Of a stretch of 5,176 nt of DNA, positions 1-5,176 are shown one piece after another; position 1 is the first letter of the stretch; every line of letters starts with the position of its first letter. The notes beneath the pieces are model-generated. The model was not told where the DNA came from, did no database searches, and was given only the letters and a program-made list of their open reading frames with translations. A program made the position numbers and the translations under genes. Source of the stretch: Candidatus Auribacterota bacterium. Lineage in GTDB: Bacteria > Auribacterota > UBA6266. The stretch lies in contig JAFGBE010000163.1 in the NCBI GenBank assembly GCA_016933315.1, positions 1-5,176 of the forward strand, read 5' to 3'.

Positions 1-1112
1 CTTAACCATAATTCACTTAACTTTTGTGATATTATCTCGGCACTTTTCAAATTCCCTATTCTCAAAGCGTTCTCAATCAGGCATTTTTTATCAATTTCGC
101 CTGTGAGCAACTTTCTTGCCAGCTCACCGGCGTCTCTCGCGTCTCTTGACAGCAATGCGGCTTTTTTATCACTTAAGTACTTCGCATTTGACCTTTCCTG
201 TCCCGGCAACGGCGAATTGATAATCATAGGGATTCCTTTGGCCATGGTTTCCGCCGAAGTGATACCCCCGGGTTTTGATATTAATATATCAGTAGCTTCC
301 ATTATAATATTTATTTCATCGGTATAACCTATTATCCTTATATTCTCCCTGCCGCCGTAATCCCTGTTAAGCGCTTCATACAGCTTATCATTGCCCCCGG
401 CTATAACCAACAGGAACGCCTCGCTGGAAATATTAAATAACTCCGTTATCACGTCTTCGAGAGAACCCAGGCCGTAACCGCCGCCCATAATAGTTATCAA
501 TGGCCTGGATGACGGCAAGCCCAGTTTTATCTTTGCGCGGGATTCTTCCATATCACCACTGAATTTCAGGTCAATAGGTATACCGGACACATATATGCGG
601 GCTGGAGAAATACCTCCATTGATAAGATGGTCGGCAGCTTCCTGCGACGGCACAAAATACATATCAACCTCATCGTTTATCCAATAAGAATGCACTACGT
701 AGTCCGTTATCACCGCAGCAACTTTTATGTTTCTATCTTTTACCTTCTTATATTGGGAAAAGAGACAGCACGGCAAAGCCTGGGTACAAACCACAATGTC
801 AGGATAAAATTCATTCAGCAGCTTATCTATCCTGGCCATGCTTATTTTATGGAAAAAATTCCTGATCTTAACCGTTTTAGCCTTTACATTCCTGTTATCA
901 TAAAGATAATCCCATATCTCAGGTGTCCTGCGGATCAGACCCATATATGTCTTTAAGGTCATTTTGGAAAGCAGCGGATTTGTGTAATGAAAAGGATTAA
1001 CGACTTTTAATTTAAGATCCCGGTTTGCTGCCTTCAACGCATTTTCCAGGACAATAGCCGCCTTATGATGCCCGGACCTGCGGGAAATATAGCATAAGAG
1101 AATCTTATTCAT
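1..1112 (-). CDS. MGDG-synthase/UgtP-like GT28-fold glycosyltransferase (3' end cut by window edge)
   Basis: An open frame of 370 codons starts at the ATG at 1112-1110 and runs off the left edge without a stop. An in-frame TGA lies two codons upstream of this ATG, which fixes it as the first possible start. The N-terminal part (residues 1-160) matches the MGDG-synthase type: S10, G14-H15 and A18-A19 form the S-x3-GH-x2-AA acceptor-side motif, and TDYVVHSYW is at 136-144. The C-terminal GT-B half has the glycine loop GGGYGLG (210-216), the nucleotide-sugar motif SKPGGITSAE (279-288) and PLPGQERSN (301-309). Relatives (UgtP/YpfP, plant MGD1) transfer glucose or galactose from a UDP-sugar to diacylglycerol at the cytoplasmic membrane face and are about 380-400 residues long, so few residues are probably missing. 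MurG is less likely because its N-terminal GGTGGH loop is absent. The donor and acceptor cannot be read from the sequence. No convincing Shine-Dalgarno sequence is visible. A terminator separates it from lpxA upstream, so it probably has its own promoter. Confidence 0.85.
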   Translation of the reverse strand, partial: MNKILLCYISRRSGHHKAAIVLENALKAANRDLKLKVVNPFHYTNPLLSKMTLKTYMGLIRRTPEIWDYLYDNRNVKAKTVKIRNFFHKISMARIDKLLNEFYPDIVVCTQALPCCLFSQYKKVKDRNIKVAAVITDYVVHSYWINDEVDMYFVPSQEAADHLINGGISPARIYVSGIPIDLKFSGDMEESRAKIKLGLPSSRPLITIMGGGYGLGSLEDVITELFNISSEAFLLVIAGGNDKLYEALNRDYGGRENIRIIGYTDEINIIMEATDILISKPGGITSAETMAKGIPMIINSPLPGQERSNAKYLSDKKAALLSRDARDAGELARKLLTGEIDKKCLIENALRIGNLKSAEIISQKLSELWL

Positions 1113-1146
1113 ACGCTTTCACTCTACTCATAATATTAAATAGCAT

Positions 1147-1180
1147 AAAAAAAAGAGCTGGGTATTTCCAGCCCTTTTTT
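1147..1180 (-). terminator. Rho-independent terminator after lpxA
   Basis: Read on the minus strand, a 7-bp GC-rich stem (arms 1174-1168 and 1161-1155, with one G-U wobble) closes a 6-nt loop. It is extended by A-T pairs and followed by a run of eight T (1154-1147). It begins 17 nt past the lpxA stop codon and would end the argS-lipB-lipA-lipoyl-lpxA transcript. On the plus strand the same hairpin contains an A-C mismatch and there is no upstream plus-strand gene, so it is best read as a minus-strand terminator. Confidence 0.88.
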
Positions 1181-1197
1181 GAATATTTTGAATATAA

Positions 1198-1962
1198 TCA
1201 GCAGACCCCTCTTTCGGAACCGAGAATGAATTCTATAAATTCACCTGCTTCGGACGTCTTAAACCCGATTGATTTTATCTTATCGATGGCATTGTGCTTG
1301 TTTATTCCTTTTTTATAATATATCTTATATATCTCTTTTATTTCGTTTATTGTCTCCCGGGGATACGAATTCCTTTTCATCCCAATAGTGTTGATGCCGT
1401 AAACCTCGTTTCTCTCCGCAACCATTATAAACGGCGGCACATCCTTTGAAATCCTGCTGTTGCCACTTATCATACTGCATCTGCCTATCCTGCAAAACTG
1501 ATGTATTACAACCCCTCCGGATATAAAAACCTGGTCAAAAATAACGACATGCCCCGCCAACAGCGTAGCGTTAGCCATTACAATATTGTCGCCTAACACA
1601 CAGTCATGCGCAACATGAGCACATGCCATAATAAAATTATTGTTTCCGATTACGGTAGGTGATTTTTCTGAAGAACCCACATTGACAGTGACCATTTCGC
1701 GGATATTATTATTGCTGCCTATTTTAAATGAAGATTTTTCTCCCTCGTAATTAATGTCCTGAGGGATATCGCCTATGACAGCACCTGTGTGAATTTCATT
1801 GCCTTCCCCTATTGCTCCTTTGCCTTTAATATGGACAAACGGATATACCTTATTCTTCCGGCCGATATCAATATCGCCTTCTATGACCGAGTAAGGACCT
1901 ATTTCAACATCTTCCGCCAATTTAACATTTTGACCGATTATTGCAGTTGGATGTATTTTCAT
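1198..1962 (-). CDS. lpxA: Acyl-[ACP]--UDP-N-acetylglucosamine O-acyltransferase LpxA
   Basis: LpxA transfers an R-3-hydroxyacyl chain from ACP to the 3-position of UDP-GlcNAc, the first step of lipid A synthesis, in the cytoplasm as a homotrimer. The 254-residue protein (E. coli 262) begins HPTAIIG and has a left-handed beta-helix of hexapeptide repeats to about residue 180, then a helical C-terminal domain. H119 in CAHVAHDC corresponds to the E. coli catalytic H125; H116, H138 and H154 match H122, H144 and H160. PQDINYEGE (67-75), IRE (87-89), IHQF (153-156) and DVPPF (174-178) are family landmarks, and G167 aligns with the acyl-ruler G173 of E. coli. Differences: the loop after VTVN (91-94) lacks the usual R-G-T and glycine run, and in the substrate segment N191 and R197 are kept while the positions matching E200 and R205 are I193 and N198. 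The ATG lies 2 nt after the lipoyl gene's stop with no strong Shine-Dalgarno, which suggests translational coupling. The usual neighbours lpxD, fabZ and lpxB are absent here. Confidence 0.95.
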   Translation of the reverse strand: MKIHPTAIIGQNVKLAEDVEIGPYSVIEGDIDIGRKNKVYPFVHIKGKGAIGEGNEIHTGAVIGDIPQDINYEGEKSSFKIGSNNNIREMVTVNVGSSEKSPTVIGNNNFIMACAHVAHDCVLGDNIVMANATLLAGHVVIFDQVFISGGVVIHQFCRIGRCSMISGNSRISKDVPPFIMVAERNEVYGINTIGMKRNSYPRETINEIKEIYKIYYKKGINKHNAIDKIKSIGFKTSEAGEFIEFILGSERGVC

Positions 1963-1964
1963 AA

Positions 1965-2255
1965 TCAGAAGTTAGTATCTTCTTCTTCCTCGTCTTCAGA
2001 CGATAGTTCAAGCTCCTCGTTTTCTTCATCTATGAAAGCTATTACTTCCCCTACTTCCACCTCTTCGCCCTCTTCAACACATAGCTCGGTTATTATACCC
2101 GATTCGGGGGCCGGTATGTTAAACGTGGCTTTGTCGGTGGTCAATTCAACAACGTCATCGTTCTTTTCTACCTTATCACCCTCTTCATAATGCCAGAACG
2201 ATATTTTCGCTTTTTCGACATCCTCGCCCAGATCCGGGACAACAACTTCAACCAT
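1965..2255 (-). CDS. Free-standing lipoyl-domain (E2-type lipoyl carrier) protein with acidic tail
   Basis: A 96-residue protein. Residues 1-76 form a complete biotinyl/lipoyl domain of the type found at the N-terminus of 2-oxoacid dehydrogenase E2 subunits: PDLGEDVEKAKI near the start, EGDKV, the hairpin ELTTDKATFNIPAP with the likely modified lysine K42, the SGII glycine turn, and EGEEVEVGEVIAFI. It then ends in a very acidic tail (about 77-93, mostly Glu and Asp), without the E3/E1-binding or acyltransferase domains of a real E2. DKA favours lipoate over biotin, which usually has MKM. The start is the ATG at 2255: a strong GAGGAGGT Shine-Dalgarno lies 9 nt upstream and the domain begins at once; an in-frame ATG at 2411 would only add sequence that shadows lipA. 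It lies 4 nt after lipA and 2 nt before lpxA. It is probably octanoylated by LipB and sulfurated by LipA. The enzyme it serves is unknown; a split E2, a glycine-cleavage-like carrier or a carrier for another redox complex are all possible. Confidence 0.85.
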   Translation of the reverse strand: MVEVVVPDLGEDVEKAKISFWHYEEGDKVEKNDDVVELTTDKATFNIPAPESGIITELCVEEGEEVEVGEVIAFIDEENEELELSSEDEEEEDTNF

Positions 2256-2259
2256 AACA

Positions 2260-3147
2260 TTATACCTCCTCTTTATCGCATTTTTTATTGAAGACCTGAT
2301 CCGCGTTGTAAGAGCTGCGCACAAACGGGCCAGACATAACATACAAAAAACCTTTTTCAAAAGCAACCTTTTCCAGACGCTTAAATTCATCAGGGTGGAC
2401 ATACTCGGCAACCGGGATATTTGTCCTGGAAGGGGAAAGATACTGACCTATTGTCAAAATATCGCAGCTATGCGTTATAAGATCGTCTAAAGCCGCCTCG
2501 AGCTCATCCCTGTTTTCGCCAAGCCCTACCATTAAGCCCGATTTTGTATATATAGCAGGATAATTATCCTTTATGAATTTCAAAAGATTCAATGACCTGT
2601 AATAATCAGCCTGAGGCCTCACGCGCTTATATAGCTTGTTCACCGTTTCAATATTATGGTTAAATATATCCGGCCCGGATTCGGCAACTATCTTTATGCA
2701 ATCCGCATTGCCCCGGAAATCAGGCGTCAAAACTTCAACGACAACATCCGAATATTCTTTTTTGAGTTCATAGACTGTCCTGGCAAACTGAGATGCTCCG
2801 CCGTCCTTCAGGTCATCCCTGGTAACAGATGTTATAACCACATGCTTCAAATTCAACCTGCCTACCGCCTCGGTTATATTAGAGGGTTCCGATTTTTTTA
2901 CATGGGAAGGCAAACCCTTTTTCACAGAACAAAAAGCGCAGTTTCTTGTGCAAATATTCCCAAGGATCATAAAGGTAGCGCGGCGCTTTGAAAAACATTC
3001 CCACATATTGGGGCAACGCGCGCTTTCGCAGACAGTGTTCAGGTCAAGTGACTTTAAAATTTCTTTAGTACCAAGAGACACTTCATTCCGGTGTATCTTC
3101 TTAATAAGCCAGGGCGGCAGCCTTGTTGAAACAGCATTCAAGCTCAT
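2260..3147 (-). CDS. lipA: Lipoyl synthase LipA (radical SAM)
   Basis: LipA inserts two sulfur atoms at C6 and C8 of an octanoyl group already attached to a carrier-domain lysine, giving lipoyl; it is cytoplasmic and uses two 4Fe-4S clusters. All ligands are visible in the 295 residues: the auxiliary cluster C40-x4-C45-x5-C51 in CESARCPNMWEC, the radical-SAM C66-x3-C70-x2-C73, and the C-terminal RSSY (277-280), whose serine ligates the auxiliary cluster. Other landmarks are TSVTRDDLKDGG (106-117), the FNHNIET segment (162-168) and GLMVGLGE (204-211). Length is close to the usual 290-320. The chosen ATG at 3147 gives the N-terminal RLPPWL typical of the family (residues 9-14) and is preceded by AAAGGG (3164-3159) at an 11-nt spacing. 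TTG at codon 3 is an alternative. The gene begins 47 nt inside the 3' end of lipB, in another frame, and its end carries the ribosome binding site of the next gene. Confidence 0.97.
   Translation of the reverse strand: MSLNAVSTRLPPWLIKKIHRNEVSLGTKEILKSLDLNTVCESARCPNMWECFSKRRATFMILGNICTRNCAFCSVKKGLPSHVKKSEPSNITEAVGRLNLKHVVITSVTRDDLKDGGASQFARTVYELKKEYSDVVVEVLTPDFRGNADCIKIVAESGPDIFNHNIETVNKLYKRVRPQADYYRSLNLLKFIKDNYPAIYTKSGLMVGLGENRDELEAALDDLITHSCDILTIGQYLSPSRTNIPVAEYVHPDEFKRLEKVAFEKGFLYVMSGPFVRSSYNADQVFNKKCDKEEV
2264..2271 (-). promoter_or_regulatory. Strong ribosome binding site for the lipoyl-domain gene
   Basis: On the minus strand GAGGAGGT sits inside the last three sense codons of lipA (Glu-Glu-Val), 9 nt before the ATG at 2255. 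It is the best Shine-Dalgarno match in the window and decides the start of the lipoyl-domain gene. A second ATG, overlapping the lipA stop as TAATG (2260-2258), is only 4 nt from the site and opens a different frame that stops after about 30 codons, so it is unlikely to be used productively. Confidence 0.8.
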
Positions 3148-3742
3148 CGATAATATAACCCTTTAACAATTCAACGCTGAAGTTTTTTCCTGTTTCTTTT
3201 TTTATTGATGTATATTCCGCATCCTTTATTCCGCATGGATTTATAATTGAGAAATAATACAGCTCGGGTTCCACGTTCAACGAAAAGCCATGATACGATA
3301 CCCACTTCGAAAACCCGATCCCAATCGATGCTATTTTTTTATCTTTAACCCATACTCCTGTCAACTGTTTTTTTTTAAGTGATGCAATCCCTAGTTTAGA
3401 CAGCACTGCCATAATGACATTTTCTATGGTGCGGATGAATAAGCCAACATCCTTTTTCCAGTGTTTCAAATCAATAATAGGATAACAGACAATCTGCCCC
3501 GGGCCGTGATAGGTTATGTTCCCGCCCCTGTCAGCCGCAAAAACTTTAACTCCCAATGAACTCAAAATATTATCCGTCACAAGAAGGTCGGTTTTTTTAA
3601 AATCCCTTCCTGTCGTCATTATATGATTAAAATCGGGGAAAAGAATCCGGTTTTCTCCTCCGCTTATCACTTCGGAGACTTCCTTTCTCTGTATATCGCA
3701 CATCTCCCTGTAATCTATATCATGAAAATTCTTAACCTTCAT
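3101..3742 (-). CDS. lipB: Octanoyl-[ACP]:protein N-octanoyltransferase LipB
   Basis: LipB moves octanoate from octanoyl-ACP to the target lysine of lipoyl domains through a thioester on its active-site cysteine; it is cytoplasmic. The 213-residue protein has the family signature RGGNITYHGPGQ (72-83) followed by YPIIDL, the catalytic lysine K136 in KKIASIG, WVSYHGFSLNV (147-157), and the catalytic cysteine C170 in INPCGI; these correspond to K135 and C169 of E. coli. Length is typical (about 210-230). The ATG at 3742 has AGGA 7 nt upstream (3753-3750), overlapping the argS stop codon, and only 9 nt separate the two genes. The last 47 nt are shared with the start of lipA in another frame. Pairing with lipA indicates endogenous lipoate synthesis rather than scavenging, since no LplA-type ligase is seen here. 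Confidence 0.96.
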   Translation of the reverse strand: MKVKNFHDIDYREMCDIQRKEVSEVISGGENRILFPDFNHIMTTGRDFKKTDLLVTDNILSSLGVKVFAADRGGNITYHGPGQIVCYPIIDLKHWKKDVGLFIRTIENVIMAVLSKLGIASLKKKQLTGVWVKDKKIASIGIGFSKWVSYHGFSLNVEPELYYFSIINPCGIKDAEYTSIKKETGKNFSVELLKGYIIDELECCFNKAAALAY

Positions 3743-3751
3743 CAGAATATC

Positions 3752-5176
3752 CTACATTCTCTCCGGCGCCGAAATGCCCAGAAGACCCAGCCCCGAAGCT
3801 ATAATGATTTTCACGGCTGAGACTAACGCCATCCTGGCTAGGGTAATATTATCTTCTCTTTCCCCTATAACCCTGAATTTCTTCGAATCTTTATGATAGT
3901 AGCTGTGAAACAGCGATGCCAACTCTGTCAGGTATACATGAAGCCTGTGGGGTTCAAGCAAAGAAGCCGCCAACTCAGTGACTGAAGGAAATACGGAAAC
4001 CTTCTTAATCAGGTCTTTTTCCTCCTGGCTGGTAAGCTCTTCCAGAATTTTGGGTTCCGCTGCGGGAATATATCTGTGGCCGAATTTCTCATTATACTTT
4101 TCCAATATGCTGCAGATTCTGGCATGCGTATACTGGATATAATATACGGGATTCTCCGCTGATTTCCTTTTGGCCAACTCAAGGTCAAAATCAAGATGAC
4201 TGTCTGTATTCAGCATCAGGAAGAAATATCTCGCCGCATCTACACCAACTTCATCCATCACTTCCCTAAGAGAGATAAATTCTCCCTGTCGTGTCGACAT
4301 GGAAAGTTTATTTTTCCCCTCGTAAAGCGTAGCCAGCTGGATTATCACTATCTTAAGGCTGTCTGCCCCGAATCCCATTGCCTGGATCGCCGCTTTCATA
4401 CGCGGAATATAACCGTGGTGATCCGGCCCCCATAAATCTATCAAAAGGTTGAACCCTCTATCCAGCTTATCCTTATGGTATGCGATATCGGGTGTTATAT
4501 ATGTCCATTCACCGCTGCTTTTAACCATGACCCTGTCTTTATCGTCGCCGTATTTACGTGAGTTGAACCAGGTGGCTCCGTCTTTTTCATAAATGAGCCC
4601 CTTCTTTTCAAGCGACTTTATCGTCTCCTCGACTTTCCCTGTTTCTGAAAAAGACTTTTCACTGAAATAAGAATTAAACTCGACACCGAAGTCTGCAAGG
4701 TCTTTTTTAATCCATCCCATGATGCTGGTTTTAGCGTAATCGCACATAATCTCAATTGTTTTTTCCGATATTTCGGAAAACTCCGCCCCTTTTTCGGAAT
4801 AAAGTTTCTTTGCAAGATCTTCTATATAAGAACCTTTGTATCCGTCATCGGGAAAAGGGTATTCCCCGCCGCAAAGATCCATATATTTCGAATACAGCGA
4901 TTTGCCGAGAACTTCTATCTGCCTGCCTCTGTCATTGAGATAGTATTCCCTGAAAATCTCGCAACCCGAATTAGCAAGCAGCCTTGCCAATGCATCTCCT
5001 ACCGCAGCCTGCCTGCCGTGGGCAACCGTCAGGGGACCCGTAGGATTGGCGCTCACAAACTCAATTATTACTTTTTTACCTCTGAGTGTTTCAGAAACGG
5101 CATATTTATCGCCCTTATCAAGCACCTCCAGAATAACATCGTAAAAAACTTCATGTTCCAAAAAGACATTAATGAA
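3752..5176 (-). CDS. argS: Arginyl-tRNA synthetase (5' end cut by window edge)
   Basis: This class I synthetase charges tRNA-Arg with arginine using ATP. The frame is open to the right edge and shows 474 residues; ArgRS is normally about 550-570, so roughly 80-100 N-terminal residues (most of the tRNA-D-loop-binding Add1 domain) lie outside. The TTG at 5161 is not the real start, because family-like sequence (FINVFL) continues upstream of it. The catalytic core begins at EFVSANPTGPL; the HIGH-type motif reads TVAH (5029-5018) followed by GRQAAVGDALARLL. WGPDHHGYIPRM (4432-4397) is a strong ArgRS signature. The KMSKS-type loop reads LSMSTRQGEF (from about 4304). The C-terminal anticodon-binding DALR domain includes YYIQYTHARICSIL and ends with GLGLLGISAPERM, the usual C-terminus. 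Both signature motifs differ from the textbook forms (T for the first His, S for the first Lys), but the rest is well conserved, so the gene looks intact. It is the first visible gene of the operon; its promoter is not in the window. Confidence 0.96.
   Translation of the reverse strand, partial: FINVFLEHEVFYDVILEVLDKGDKYAVSETLRGKKVIIEFVSANPTGPLTVAHGRQAAVGDALARLLANSGCEIFREYYLNDRGRQIEVLGKSLYSKYMDLCGGEYPFPDDGYKGSYIEDLAKKLYSEKGAEFSEISEKTIEIMCDYAKTSIMGWIKKDLADFGVEFNSYFSEKSFSETGKVEETIKSLEKKGLIYEKDGATWFNSRKYGDDKDRVMVKSSGEWTYITPDIAYHKDKLDRGFNLLIDLWGPDHHGYIPRMKAAIQAMGFGADSLKIVIIQLATLYEGKNKLSMSTRQGEFISLREVMDEVGVDAARYFFLMLNTDSHLDFDLELAKRKSAENPVYYIQYTHARICSILEKYNEKFGHRYIPAAEPKILEELTSQEEKDLIKKVSVFPSVTELAASLLEPHRLHVYLTELASLFHSYYHKDSKKFRVIGEREDNITLARMALVSAVKIIIASGLGLLGISAPERM

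Noticed and set aside
103..956. Two plus-strand open frames (103-327 and 627-956)
   Set aside because: Both lie inside the glycosyltransferase gene on the minus strand, whose conserved motifs fix the coding frame. The frames show no recognisable domain.
1113..1146. Possible promoter for the glycosyltransferase (TATTAT at 1135-1130 on the minus strand)
   Set aside because: The -10-like hexamer is plausible, but no -35-like hexamer lies at a normal spacing and the region is AT-rich by default, so it is not listed as a feature.
1789..2190. Plus-strand open frame with a long serine-rich tract
   Set aside because: It is the antisense of the lpxA start and the acidic tail of the lipoyl-domain gene; the serines are complement readings of GAA/GAG/GAT repeats. 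No ribosome binding site or family match.
1965..2255. Reading the lipoyl-domain gene as a frameshifted or degraded E2 pseudogene
   Set aside because: The domain is complete, the start has a strong ribosome binding site, and an intact lpxA starts 2 nt after the stop, leaving no remnant of E2 linker or catalytic sequence.
2256..2411. N-terminal extension of the lipoyl-domain protein to the ATG at 2411
   Set aside because: The extra residues lie entirely inside lipA, look like a shadow translation rich in Arg, Leu and Cys, and the strong ribosome binding site supports the ATG at 2255.
2656..3166. Plus-strand open frames opposite lipA
   Set aside because: They are antisense to a gene whose cluster-binding cysteines and RSSY motif are all intact; no independent evidence of coding.
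4009..4938. Short open frames on both strands inside argS
   Set aside because: They overlap the well-conserved ArgRS core and anticodon-binding domain in other frames and show no family signal.

Overview
This window comes from the chromosome of a Gram-negative (diderm) bacterium. LpxA, the first enzyme of lipid A synthesis, implies an LPS-type outer membrane. Base composition is moderate and AT-leaning, with frequent ATA, AGA and AGG codons. The protein style (MGDG-synthase-like glycosyltransferase, TVAH-type ArgRS, free-standing lipoyl domain) resembles uncultured diderm lineages such as Candidatus Omnitrophota. That placement is an impression from memory, not shown by the sequence.

Every gene I can support is on the minus strand, so the window reads right to left. 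From the right edge: argS (arginyl-tRNA synthetase, 5' end outside the window), lipB (octanoyltransferase), lipA (lipoyl synthase), a 96-residue free-standing lipoyl-domain protein, and lpxA. The junctions are very tight: a 9-nt gap, a 47-nt overlap, a 4-nt gap and a 2-nt gap. This is most simply one operon, closed by a strong Rho-independent terminator just after lpxA. Past the terminator, on the same strand, is a nearly complete GT28/MGDG-synthase-type glycosyltransferase, cut by the left edge a few residues before its likely natural end.

The functional core is the lipoate module. LipB moves an octanoyl group from acyl-ACP to a lysine on a carrier domain, LipA inserts two sulfurs, and the next gene encodes a minimal carrier domain with the expected DKA lysine. 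That protein has no catalytic or E3-binding domain and ends in a very acidic tail, so which enzyme it serves is open. This is the most interesting point in the window. lpxA and the glycosyltransferase both concern envelope lipids, while argS looks like an ordinary housekeeping neighbour.

No tRNA or rRNA, mobile element, CRISPR array or integration signature was seen. No non-coding stretch exceeds 300 bases; the only real intergenic gap (about 85 bases) holds the terminator. Apart from the lipoyl carrier, the region is conserved housekeeping sequence.
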